Origin: Saxidomus purpurata
Taxonomy: Eukaryota; Mollusca; Bivalvia; Venerida; Veneridae
Reading direction: 5' to 3'
Assembly (NCBI GenBank): GCA_022818135.1
Contig: JAFMSR010000019.1
Coordinates: forward strand, 28,092,993 to 28,156,992
DNA length: 64,000 nt
Below the pieces are notes generated by a model. That model did not search any database and was not told the origin of the DNA. It saw only the letters and a list, made by a program, of their open reading frames with translations. The position numbers and the translations under genes were made by a program. Positions 1-11,760 of the stretch are shown here, piece by piece (positions within the stretch are counted from its first letter, which is position 1; each line of letters begins with the position of its first letter).

Positions 1-120
1 TTCGTGAAACCGTTATTTAAAAATGAACAGTCGGACTCTAAATCAGTCGCGAAGCTTCTATTTGGTGCTGAAGATTACACTGAGGAAAGTGATGAAAATG
101 GTTATAACTTACTTATATAA
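1..120 (+). CDS. 3' end of a multi-pass membrane protein gene (partial; paralogue of the gene at 2579-9900)
   Basis: An open frame enters from the left edge and ends at TAA 118-120, giving 39 residues. The tail has the same design as the C-terminus of the gene ending at 9900: a PLFxNEQ block, then an LFG motif, then an acidic stretch and a final D/E-N/G-Y. That makes this the last exon of a tandem paralogue on the same strand. Only the cytoplasmic tail is visible, so nothing can be said about the rest. The family is not one I recognise. The match is short but collinear. Confidence 0.75.
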   Translation, partial: FVKPLFKNEQSDSKSVAKLLFGAEDYTEESDENGYNLLI

Positions 121-736
121 TTTATAATTCATATTGATCTCCATTTGTGTAATGTAAACCTCTGTATGTTTGTATCAGAAAGTGTTTGTCGTAAAAGCAA
201 ATTTAATGTCTTTCTAACACGACGATATTAAAATTGAAAAGTACAAAGTAATATTGTTTTCCTTTATGAAGATACTCGACATTCCGGGACAGACGATCTA
301 CTTAACATTAATTCATTTTGTCTTCCGTCCCATGTGTTATTTTCGTATGATGCTACTCGAGTTGATGATAGTTATGTTCCTGTTTTTGTTTTCTTTCGGC
401 TTTTTTTCTTGATCTACCGTGCAAAAAACTACATAAGAATTTATTACATGTAAACAATATATAAAATTAGCTGTGTTTTGTACGTATGATTCTTCATGAA
501 ATAATCAGCTTAATATTCATATTTACGAATATATGACGTCACTTCTGTGTAGTTCAGCGCTTTCATAATTGCTTACCTATGTATGTTTTAGTTGCCTAAA
601 GAAATTATTGTTATATGATATTGAACTTTTATTGAAGATTCACTGGAACAATATACGTTAATATTTACGGTGCACCTTTGATGTAAATGTGTGAATGTGT
701 GTTTTTTTGTACATGTGTGTATATTCAGACTTGTAA

Positions 737-742
737 AATAAA
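737..742 (+). terminator. candidate polyadenylation signal of the partial left-edge gene
   Basis: AATAAA about 620 bp after the TAA at 118-120, in an AT-rich 3' flank followed by T-rich sequence. It is a plausible poly(A) signal. Nothing else in 121-2577 looks like a gene: the short open frames there are AT-rich chance frames, and I see no repeat with clear boundaries. Confidence 0.3.
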
Positions 743-2578
743 ATACAATGCCATCCTAAAATTGAAATATTTTGTTGTTTTTGTTTTGGTAATTTTACCT
801 TACAATCGTTACTGAGACGAACCAATACTAGATCCTCATCCTCTGTAAGAAACTTCCTCACATAAAGAGTCATAGTTGGTAGCAGGGTTCAATCGCATGA
901 CCCTCAGAGGTTACAATGATTTCAAGGCAACCACTCGTCCACGGACGCGGACCAAATTGAAATACTGTTGTTTAATTGAAACAAGATTTGAATAAAATTT
1001 GGTTAAATATATTACAAAGTCTCACTAGCAATACGACAAAATTTCACGTAGACGGAAAGCAACTTCTTAATTTTACAGAGTGTGGTTTCACATTTTGAAT
1101 AACTCCTCAAGCCTTCGACAGAAGCCAATATAATAAAATGTTGTTTCAACTGTATTAATTAGTGCAGAATATACATCAAGCCAATTGTAGATCTCTGTAA
1201 AGTAAAATGTAATTGAACTACGTGTACAACATAGATGTCTCAACACCACACGTGACTTTATTGCTCAAAGACTAAAGTTTTCAAACATCTGTAAATTTTC
1301 TAATTTTGCCTTATTCTTTATTTAACTCCTTTTATCGAATTTCATTGTCCGAAACATTACTGAATCAGTATTGAGGAAAAATACTTGACAATTCATTCAG
1401 ATAGAGCAGAATGCGCGGAATTTCAGTGTACAAGAACAAGAACTTTACCTTACCTAATTTTGAATTACCCCCGTTTATTTCATTTTCTTGCCGAGAGCAT
1501 AAATCGTAAGGTGCGGAATAAAATTTGTTGAGAAAGAACAATTACGGGAAGTACTGTACCCCAGAACCCTCTATTGCCTTATTTGTGAATTATCCACCTT
1601 TAATTTAAGTAATGTTTCTGTCAGATCACATTGCTTCAATATGCAATTAATTTAGACTAAACTTTTGAATACGGGTATTTTGGCAATAAATAGTATTGCA
1701 ATGCACAAGAACCATATTCAAGCATCACCACATCGGGGCCATTTGTCGCTTATGAGCTCTTGTTTTGTCATGATATAACAGTGCTATTGATCTAATCATG
1801 TTAAAAATGAATGACTGGTAAGACCATAATATATTTGTAATATTGGCTTAAATTGTAATTTCAGAGTGAATTTGTAATAAAAAACATTTATTAAGAATAT
1901 GTAGCGTTTTAAAGAGCAAAGCATGTCTAATTATTTATTATGTCCACAAAGCCACGATTCGTAAATAGAAAACCGACGTTTAAGGTCACATTGAATTTAC
2001 TAAGAGTGCTGTGTCTTATTTCTTTACTCTAAATAGAGTTACAGATTTACTCGAAAGAAAACTTATCAAAGTAAAAACAGCCTCAGTTTGCGATAATGGA
2101 AAATTCCCACGGGACGAGAATTTACTTTACTACGCATCTACACTCCACACAGTGATATACTAAACGGTATATCACTCAAATGTGAAATATATTTCCTAAG
2201 TAAACCCTCTTTTTCAATCGTGTTAGAAATTACAATATTCGTGCCGTGATATTTATTGACAAAGGAAATGCATACGAAAACATAAAATGAAAATACTTCC
2301 ATGGGTACTCATAGTGTAACAAAAAACAATTAAATCGAAACTAGGAAGTATACATATTAAGCTCTGACGTATTGTACAAAATGCAAGGGGAAATTTTAAA
2401 TGACTTCACGCTACTTGAATATCAAGACAAAAACTTATAATGCACCTGTAAGTCAATGAACATTTAGTTGTTACCTGGATATGCGCATTTATCACAAATC
2501 TTTTGCAAGTATGTTTGACAAAACGATAATAACAATGTGGGTTTGCTGGATGCTATGGACATTTTATTTTTCATTCAG

Positions 2579-5500
2579 TTAACAGACAGTAAAGCATCGT
2601 CTAAGCTAGACGATGCAAATGATGCAGAGACAAGGAAATGTACACTGGTTCTAGCCACAAATCAAATGCAAAACGAACTTGATAAATTAATTGATGGAAA
2701 TAATCGTTTAATTAAACTCAACATAACAGTCAGTTGGTTTTTTGAACCACCGGACGACACATACCCAGCAAACATGTTATGGTATTTGTTGGAAAGAGAC
2801 GATGCAGGGCGACACTTGTTGATGTTACCGGATAATTTCATCGAAATGTCTCTCTGGACATTATCATATGGCATAGCAGAAATGCCTTTACAATTAACGC
2901 AACAACCGGATGATTGCTTAAGATACATGCCAGCTGACTCTGCGGAGGAGCTTCTGCTATTAACTGTGCTTAATCTTCCAACAAGATCTAAAGACTTTGA
3001 CGAAGAAGATGTCAGTCCTTTTTACTTATGTACAGGCACGGCAACGACTGATGGTAGTTGCTGCAATCCAACCCGTTTGAACGACAGTGTACACTGTAGC
3101 AAGCTTGTGGAAGATAGTTTCTTTCACTATTTGACTTGGATAGTTTGGATTTCGTCATTTGTTGTATTGTCAAATTGCATATGCCTGATTCCAAAATCAT
3201 TGTATGATCCAGACAAAAACAATACATACAAAGTAAATGATTATGAATTTAAGGTAGTGCAACTGTAATGGACACCTTTCCAAATCTAATTTGACATATT
3301 ATTTTCATTATCTATATCATGTCACTGATTTATTTGCAAAATTTCAGGTAGGCTTACCATCATTAAAAAAAAAATTTGAATTTTTCCTTCGAGACCCCAT
3401 ATTCCGCTTTCTCTTCAAATAATTTGACCCCTAGGGTAGATTAAAGCTCTATAATTCTCTGACATTTGTAAATTCTGTAACAATTTTGGTGTCTATAAAA
3501 CAAGTAATAGTGACAGAATTATAAATCAGACATTATAAGACATTCTTGTAAACCAACAATCTACAATTGCCAATTATCCATGGCAACCCAGCATAAAATG
3601 GAAGCGGTCCCAGCTGAGAAAAAAAGAGGTTGTGTAAAATTAAACGAGTCTCAAGTCAATAATATGAATACTCAATCAGTATTTATGATTTATTTTTATT
3701 AAATAACCTATTTGCAATTAAAAAAACAAACAAAAAAAACAATTTGCCCGTCTAGTTTTTGAAAAAAATAAGAAAAACTAACGTCTATGTCAGATATTTC
3801 AACCATTTTATTCCAATTATGTCACCCCTAGGGTTTTCATAAGTTCCAAATTTAAGCATTTGTTAAGTAATTGTATCATATTTAATGTGTAACTATTACA
3901 AATGAATACCAGAACAAGTTTTAAACTGCAATAAAACAGTATTATGAAACTAGATATGTCACTGAAGTTGATTCATACCCCTGCAAAGCCACCTTGACAC
4001 AAGCAAAATAGAAATTTATATGCAGTTTTCAAAATTCAAGTACATATTATCACATGTTCAGTGATTTCAGAATTGTTTGTGCCTAATTATTATAAACAAA
4101 TGCCAGAATTATTATTCAGCTAGAATAAAACAATTTTCAGCATGTCAATTTTTCTAAGAAAAAAGAAGAATGTATTGTCACAGGCTTGGCTTGCGCATCT
4201 GCGTGAGCGTGCAAAAGTTAAATATTGGCCATAACTTTTCTATTACAGGATGGATTTAGTTCATATTCACACATAGCAATCCTAGTGACAAGACCTTCAC
4301 ACTGACCTAATATATAGTGACCCTGACCTTCAGGTGACCTTGACCTCTTCACTTACAACAGCAAAAAACATCAAATGTCAAAAACTTTATTATTATCAAA
4401 TTGGACATTTTTGGTTCATATTCAATCGTACGACAATCCCTGTGGAAAGACTTAAACAGGACCCTACATGAAGCAAAATGCAAATCATATTTGTGTTACT
4501 TTTCTTACTGATAGACAGTTCAGCACTGAATATGTGTTCCAGCTTATACAATGGACATCACCGAATTGAAAAAATGAAAAATCTCACAGAAATATACAAG
4601 TGTAATTCACAATCACATATGAAATTACTATTACAACATTCATTTCATATGCATGCAACATTAATCTGTCTAATTACTTTTTTTCCCAAAATATTGAGAG
4701 CTTTTGGGAATAATTTCTTCCAGCACTTTCTTTGCATTTGAGACTCTGGGTAAACCTTCTGAATTCTTAGCAGTGAAAACATCTCGTATTGTATCTTCAC
4801 CACCACGGGTGTGTAACATTCTAAAATGCATTAGACTTAGTCCAGGCCCAACAATATTTTCAGCTGTAGGCTTTTTTAACACACCAGTGAAGATAAGTGG
4901 ATGTAAAGGTTGGCAAGTTTAATGTTTTAGTATTGTTGAATTCCAAGTTATTGCTACTGCAAAAGGAGTGAAACTGTGTGCCATCATATCTTTTGTTGGG
5001 AGATTCACAAACTGAAGCAATTGTCCTCAAGCCATTACATTATGTGCATCATAGGTTTCACAAAGCAAAGATGACACAAGATCTACTTGTTTCAAAGACT
5101 GCCTGGCATATAACTTTCTTAAAACAGACAGTGAATCAATACAAGCACACTTTAAAAATTTATACAGAGCACCAATGTTCTTCAGAGTTGAAACTAAAAT
5201 CTGTCAATCAAAGAGCCGTCTGTTATGCGCAACTAAACATACTCTTGTGAACTTTCAAAGCCAGCTAATCATTTTATTAAAAGCTGATGTGATTGGAACT
5301 GATTCCACAACTTTTCCATTCACTTTCATTTCTTCTCCAAGCATGGCTATGTCAGTCACATTGGTTGCATCTTCACTAATTGGAACTGTTACAGTGACAA
5401 ATGTGTTGAATTGGGCTCCAAACTTCACCTAGACTGCAGCAATCTGTGTTATATGGAATAAGACTCTTCCTTCGTCTGCAAATAAACATAATAAACATGT

Positions 5501-8500
5501 AAATAAATGAATATTCTTTATTTTATCTAAAGCCGGGTACATGTACAAGTATATGCTGATAAATCGTTAGGCTAATTGACCGTTTGACTTGATAGCTCAG
5601 TTGGTAAAGTGACTACACTGACAGCGGAAGGCCCTGGGTTCTAGTCCGGGTTAAGCCACAATTGTTTAACCATTACATGTCCAAAAAGGAAACATTCAAA
5701 AGTATGTAACATGTTCTCTCGATGAAATAAGAATACCATCTTACGCAAAATTTCTTTTGATTTTATGTTAAAATACCGCTACTTTTGTTCAGTTTGTTTC
5801 AATGAAATGTCAAAAACTGCTGGAAATATCATAAAAAGCATTGGAATGTCAATTTTATTTCACTGAAAACCATAAAATAAACTTTGTTATTCATAATATT
5901 ATTATAAACAAAAATTTCAAAAAGCATTTAATTACTTTACTGCTGGTGATGCATCTAAAGATGGACCCATGTCTTCTATCAATCCACTAATGTTGGCTCG
6001 TGCAGCAAGAGAATCTTGACTGGCAATTTTCCTGAAAAGTTTCATTTTGATAAATTCAATTATTATTATTAATCAAGCGAGCTTATCAAAAGAAATCAGC
6101 ATCATTTACAAGAAATAATCACCCCGGTTCCGGGGCTACAGTACATCCCGCAATTATTTACTTCATTGTCAACCATGTACAGTAAATAGCGTCATTACAC
6201 GGTGTATAGCCTATAACAATTAATTGAATTATAACAAACTCCTTCTGTGTGACAGTGTCATTGACTTCTTCTACTTTTACAATAAAATATGAATATTGAA
6301 AAAGGTACACTTAAATGAATGCAAGTACTACCATTTGCAAAAGAATGCCTTATATGCTAGCCGTACAGAATTGCCATACAGTACGCAATATGCTGCCTAA
6401 TTCTCGGCTTTGCCGGGATGTCATTCTGACTAGTTAACCAATCGGATTATAAGGTTGCGTTCATTTCTTCATTAAAAGTTGTGAAAGGTGAAAACTCAGT
6501 CTTTACCGTTGACTCATATGCAAGTTTAAATTTATTTCAAACAAAACAAAAAGCTTTTAATGACACAGAATTGTTATAAAAACAATCGGATTGTTTCAAA
6601 ATAATGGAAGATCTTGGTCTTCTTTCATTTCTAATCTTGGTTATTGTATTAATCAAAGTTAAAGAAGCATAGAGACCAGCGATGACAGCCAAGGAATCAC
6701 CTTTCCCGAATGTAAATAATTTATCAGTACCCGGATGTGCGAAGCCTAGCCTCAATATTTCGCCCTGGCGCACAATTTGTTGGGCTAGTGCGAAGCCGAG
6801 AATAATAATAATAATTACAACTATGTGTGCATGTACATAATGATCTATCTATTGCTGAAAGCGGCAATGAGTACAGATTGTATTTCCTTATTCAAAATGC
6901 AATTATTTACAAATACACCATACCAGTTCCAAGTTTGGTGTTCAATGCGAACCATGGCATCCCTCGGCGTCCCTGTTTAGATGGTTCACTTTTAACTGGT
7001 AAGTAAGCTGGTAAGTTAACGGCACTGGCCCAAGTCCACACTTTGACAACATCAATAAAGACAGAAGACAGAATAATTTTCACTCCACCAAATTATTTCC
7101 TTCTAAATTTCCAAGGTCAACATTCATTAGAAGCCGTAAACGATATCAAACAATTAGGAAACATAAGCATGATAAGGTCTGACAGAAGAACCTGTCACTC
7201 CACCAAATTATCTTCTTCCAAATTTTCACGGTTCACATTCATTTGGAAGCCGTAGTTTCTGTTTCCTGGTTTACACAATACATGTGATTGTTCTTGATAT
7301 GCTTCCTTCGCCATACAGTTTGCTTGCTTCGTAAAAAACGTCCTTTTTTATCACGATTCATCTTTGTTGTTTTTCGCGAAAACAAATTACTTTCGATTCG
7401 CACTTATCACTTCCGGTTTGATTTTTATTTTATTTTTCAACATAATTTGATTATTCAAGCTAATAATAGTAGTTAAATTCAACATAATTTAAGAAATTAG
7501 TAACTTAATGAAACATTATTTCGTAATAACAAAATAAATCACATGTAAAAAAATCTCCGGAAACTACGGAAGTTTACCGACATTTACCGATCTTCGAAAT
7601 TATGGCGGGAAATTTTTACAGTCGTCCTACCTTAATCTCAAACTAATGACGGTTAAGGGGCGTTTGTTTGATACAAATGAAAACTGGTCAAAGATACATT
7701 ATGTAGATAATCCGTTGTTGAGAGAATTAATTCATACGATAGATGATAGATTGGCATCTGACAAAAAGACAAACGAAGTTCACGATAGAGCAAATTACAA
7801 AATCTTTAACCTATGTGTGAAACTGGACACAATACCAAGGAAAAGAGACGAGCTTGCGTCAGAAATAAGCTCTGGATTATATGGATATTTGAAGAAAACT
7901 GTGAAGGATACATTTTTTACATGCAAAGTAAGAAACAATTCTGTTTTAAGGCCATTGTGTTATGAAAAGCCGTTTTCAAACTGCACTTGCTGTAAAAAAG
8001 GACAAAGGAGGTACTGTTTTGACTACCTGAATGTGCTTTCTAAAGTATTCGTGATATTTGTTTGTTTAATTCCATTTATCATTAGAGGCATTGCCATATT
8101 TGAATTTAATGTTTATACCGACACTGAACTACATTTCATTGGCTTTTCCATCATTTTACTTTGTGTGTACTTACCATTAGTTTGTGTTTTTGCATCACCT
8201 TGTGTGCGTTTAGACAAAAGGACAAGTTGGTTTATCCAAAGTCTCCAGATGATTAACCGGAACACGCCAGAGGAAAAAGCTGTCAGCCTGTTGCGTATAT
8301 TTTGGGCACCAATAGTGCATTGTTGAACCGTATATGTCCCGGAACGTATATATCACACGAGAGAAAAAATTCGACCGCATATGTCACACGTGTGATATAT
8401 TCGGTCGAAAATAGTCTTCGCGTGAAACGTATATGGCACATAATATGTATACGTTTGACTTCGAATTTTATAGGAACACGAAAACGAATATATCACATGC

Positions 8501-9900
8501 AGAAAAAGGCAAAAAATTCCGATCCTCTTCCTGGAATGACTTAAGCAAAAGTATAATTTGTACTTTCATGCACTTTAATATCACAACCTATGAGACATAT
8601 ACGTTTCGGTGTAAACTGTCAAAAATGACCAAACGAATATGTCACATTAAACACGTGTTATATTTACGGTCGAATATATCACACACGTTTGATATATACG
8701 TTCCGGGACATATACGGTTCAACAGCGCATCATGGGTGCTCATGTGTCGGTTTTGTCTTAACGTTAGCTTCTCTTGTCTTATGCGCGTTTTTGATTTGTA
8801 TTAGCTCACTTCCACTGCTTCACTTTACATTTGTTTCTTACAAACAACTCTCAGGAAGTACGCGATACACGTGCAAGTCTATGACGTATGATTTCCTAAA
8901 AACAACGTTATGGTTGAATTTTTTATGGATCAATGTCTTACTAATTGCAAATTGTGTTGTATTTTATACAAAATGTTTTGCATATATTTTATTGGGACTT
9001 TACTTGAACTTTGGGCAACTAGTTGAGGAAGTCGTGTTTATTTTAATGCTTCTCTCATATATTGTTAACTGCGTTAACAGCGTATACCAGAAAATTGTCA
9101 TCTTTAATCATAATGTTTTTAAGATTGTTCGCAAAATTAGTGGCGACAGCTTAGATTCTGTATACGCTCGGGCTTCAGAGAAAGATGAAAATATAGCGTG
9201 TAGTTTCTCATATCGGTCAACAGAACATACAAGTAATTCAGTTCGAATTTTGACCAGAGATGACGGCAAATTAATCATTTGCCCCTCGGGTTTGTTTTTT
9301 TTCTATCAATATATGGAACCTGAACATTTACCTGAGGTATTTTTTGACCAGATCGCTTCAATTCCAGGACATCTCACACCGGGACCAAAATATTTTCTTC
9401 TATTCAAAGCATGTAAAGAAATAATAATAATGCTTATAGCTGTAACTGTAGTTTTCATCACAGTTCAAGGATTCGAGATGAAATATGACGTGTCTGCCAC
9501 TGTACATACATTGGTCACCGTAGGGAGCAGTGGTGCTTTGATGATGTTTACTAGATTGTTTTTCGAAGCAAAAACATATGCTATTTACGACCATGACGCA
9601 CAATTAGAAACGTTAATTACAAGACATTTGAATGCATTCCAAGATACTTTTGAAGACACAGAAGTTCACATTATGTCGTGTGAAGAAGTCACAACATCAA
9701 ATGTTGAAGACCCTGCCTCTTATTGCGATATAATTGTTCAAGTAAATGAAGATGAGAGAGAAGAAGAAACTGTGAAATCTTGCTTTTTGAAGCCATTGTT
9801 TGAAAATGAGCAGTACAATTGTCTTTCAGAATTGAGGCAGCTATTTGGTGTTCCAAGAACAATTGAGAAAAGTGTTGCCGACGGTTACGAACGTGTATGA
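2579..9900 (+). CDS. large multi-pass membrane protein of unknown function, two recognised coding exons
   Basis: Exon A runs 2579-3253: acceptor ATTCAG at 2573-2578, donor AAG|GTAGTG after 3253, 225 codons, phase 0. Exon B runs from 7622 (acceptor TTTTTACAG ending 7621, phase 0) to the TGA at 9898-9900. Leaving out the MITE at 8321-8724 and one copy of its target duplication, the model has about 847 residues. Exon A encodes an extracellular-looking, Cys-poor region ending in a hydrophobic segment (HYLTWIVWISSFVVL). Exon B adds a hydrophilic loop, then at least six further hydrophobic segments (for example VFVIFVCLIPFIIRGIA, FSIILLCVYLPLVCVFA, GFVLTLASLVLCAFLICISS, IIIMLIAVTVVFITVQGF) and an acidic cytoplasmic tail. 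A tandem paralogue ends at 120. The true start is unresolved: the first in-frame ATG is 2555, but ATG 2535 in another frame encodes a better signal peptide, or an upstream exon is missing. The family is not recognised. Confidence 0.75.
4186..4460. repeat. dispersed repeat with TGACCTTGACCT half-sites
   Basis: The phrases 'ggccataacttttctattac', 'tggttcatattcaatcgtacg' and 'gaccttcaggtgaccttgacct' resemble an interspersed repeat common in bivalve genomes. The TGACCTTGACCT motif also occurs in the tandem array at 16255-16690. No terminal repeats are visible and the boundaries are approximate. Confidence 0.4.
4675..5475 (-). pseudogene. decayed DEDDh exonuclease-like gene (transposon-associated or PML-exonuclease-like family)
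   Basis: Read on the minus strand from about 5475, the fragments follow one another in family order but in different frames with internal stops. First come ITQIAAV and a region ending TVPISEDATNVT. Next is VAHNRRLFD, the AHNgxxFD core of motif II in DEDD exonucleases. Then a CIDSLSVLRKLY...SLKQVDLVSSLL stretch, a degraded DAHNVMA (the third motif, normally followed by an Asp), and a last open block (4670-4882) with GPGLSLMHFRMLHTRGGED and a VLEEIIPK end. From general knowledge such domains occur in many invertebrate mobile elements and as the C-terminal exonuclease-like domain of PML. At least two stops and frame changes make this copy non-functional. It lies antisense inside an intron. Confidence 0.7.
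5586..5658 (+). mobile_element. tRNA-like element (SINE head or tRNA pseudogene)
   Basis: It has an A-box-like TAGCTCAGTTGGTAAAG and a B-box-like GGTTCTAGTCC about 45 bp apart, the spacing of a tRNA internal promoter. The acceptor and anticodon stems do not pair well, so a functional tRNA is unlikely. A SINE head or a tRNA pseudogene fits better. Confidence 0.5.
8321..8724. mobile_element. 404-bp palindromic MITE inserted in the membrane-protein exon
   Basis: The left end starts TGTTGAACCGTATATGTCCC and the right end is its near-perfect inverse ending in GGTTCAACA, giving terminal inverted repeats of about 37 bp. Inner palindromes (for example CACACGTGTG) make most of the element self-complementary. 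It is flanked by gtgcat (8315-8320) and gcgcat (8725-8730), a 6-bp target duplication with one mismatch. A 599-bp relative lies at 56363-56961 with a perfect gagctt duplication. No transposase is present, so it is non-autonomous. It carries stop codons in all host frames, but the host frame resumes exactly after it. Confidence 0.9.
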
Positions 9901-10252
9901 GCAACAATTCAAATTTGGGTTATACCAGTACAGGCTTAATTGTTTTATATGCTATGAAAGTTACAAAAGTACACTAATTCAAAATTTCTTAGTGGCACAA
10001 ATATAGATGTTATACAAACAATTGAAAACAAATGTCTGTTAATATATGATTGCGTGTGCTGGTGAGGACGCGAATGCGTATGGTGTGTGTGTGTGTGCAT
10101 CTGCTTTACCTTTTGTTTGTCTGCATGGTATTGGATTAATAATTTGACTTGTTTTTGTTTGTTTGTGTTTTGATCTTTTTGTATAGAAACTGTTTTAGAA
10201 GGCCTCATTGTAAATAAGGTCTTATCTCCAAAATGTTTATGCTCTTGTTGTA

Positions 10253-10331
10253 TTTCCTTAATGAGTTACCTTCTTAAAATAAAGAGATTATTCTAATTAT
10301 TATTATTATTATTTATTATTATTATTATTAC
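10253..10331. repeat. repeat tail ending in an (ATT)n microsatellite
   Basis: The block 'cttaatgagttaccttctt' followed by (ATT)n here is the reverse complement of (TAA)n followed by 'gaaggtaactcattaag' at 27600-27645. The two places therefore hold opposite-facing ends of one dispersed repeat family. Confidence 0.5.
10278..10283 (+). terminator. candidate polyadenylation signal of the membrane-protein gene
   Basis: AATAAA about 380 bp after the stop at 9900. It sits at the edge of a repeat tail, so it may belong to the repeat. A second AATAAA is at 11351-11356. Confidence 0.3.
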
Positions 10332-11489
10332 AACAAATCACCAAATTTCTTTCATAGACAGTTCCATTGTTTACTACAATATTACAATTAGTTCGTAAGG
10401 TTATCCAATGGTCACACTGGGACATCACGTGTCCACGTGGCCTAATTTGCACCCAATTACGTTGGCCTAATTTGTTAATCACGTTGGCCTAATTTGCACA
10501 AAAGAACATGTGGGTTTGTTTGTGATACTGTCTTTGAGCAGTTGATCTAGCTATGAAAAGAAATAGTCCCTTAACAATAGGCTTGGATAGGCTTTTGTCC
10601 TAAAAAACTGGAACAGCTCAATGTCGTAGCAATCTGTTTATAGATGGTAGACTGATTTTAAAATATTGTTTCTTGAACAAATATTGTGTTTAACATCTGA
10701 TTCCGTCTTAAAATTCTCCAGATATTTTTCTTTGGTAAATGAAATTCAGTTACCAAATATAGCGTTCGGACGTAGTACTTGAGTGTATATCAGCATTAAA
10801 ATGTCTTTCTTTGTATAAAGAGTGTCTTTTGAAATTAAATGATCAGATACCTAGAATAAGATGGGATTTCTTTTACATTTGTGTACTGACTTAGACAAAT
10901 AAACATGAATGATGCGATTAGCTGTTAATGTCATTAATATTAAGTTTTGATATTTACCTGGAATTTTAAATGCAGTGTATAGCGTAGTCTTTGTGTTATT
11001 ATTTATAGTTCAAGTATGTAATGGGCTATATTAACTGTTTATGTCATTGATATTTTGGTTTCTTGCTTGGATTTCAGTGCATATATAGATGGTGTGTCAG
11101 ATACATCTAAAAGAAATCTATATGCAATTTTTATTATGTTATAGTACCAAAAATTAGCATAAACTGTTTTTAAGATAAATTTCTATGCATACTTAATAGT
11201 CTAAAGGTCCACCATTTTATTCTTGTATATGTTTAGACAACCATTAAGTAAATGAATAATTGTGATGTTCATATTGTGTGTACTTCTTTTGAATGTACCG
11301 TCTCTGAAAATTATAATTAATTTGTTTGCACTGTAATTGAGAAAGTATTAAATAAAGAAAACAAACTACATGTTGCTGATATCGTTAAACCCGTCTTTGT
11401 ATGAATATTGTCGTTTGGAAATAATATCATACAACAGCTATTACCAAAGCAAAAGGTATTTTATGAAGCAAAATATGTTCTGTGTCCGT

Positions 11490-11760
11490 CTACCATTTCA
11501 TTCAAACGACATCTCCTCTGAAACCAGTGAGCCAATGTTGATGAAACTTTGCAGGGATGTTCCTCGCATGAAACTCTATCAAAGTTGTTCAAAGAATTTT
11601 ATTTGTAGCAGAACTCTGGTTGCTATGACAACGAATAAGAAATATCATCTTCTCTGAAACCACAAGGCCTAGAGCTTAGATGTAGCATTGTCTAGTGGAC
11701 CTCTACTAAGATTGTTCAAATTATGACCCCCCGGGTCAAAATCCAATATTTAGATGTATT
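11490..11760. repeat. dispersed repeat of bivalve type
   Basis: Phrases such as 'ctctgaaaccagtgagccaa', 'gatgaaactttgcagggatg' and 'agattgttcaaattatgacc' are typical of a repeat that I know to be abundant in molluscan genomes. The identification comes from memory of the phrase pattern. The boundaries are approximate. Confidence 0.5.

Larger units (their letters stand above)
3254..7621 (+). other. intron of the membrane-protein gene
   Basis: GT at 3254-3255 and AG at 7620-7621, phase 0 on both sides. The intron contains a dispersed repeat (about 4186-4460), a decayed exonuclease pseudogene on the minus strand, a tRNA-like element at 5586, and two imperfect copies of a 60-bp block at about 7079-7140 and 7195-7256. 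The rest, including 5700-6900, shows short chance frames only. Confidence 0.65.

Noticed and set aside
8433..8804. 123-codon open frame through the MITE into the membrane-protein exon
   Set aside because: It is in the wrong frame for the host gene and lies mostly within the element's palindromic sequence.
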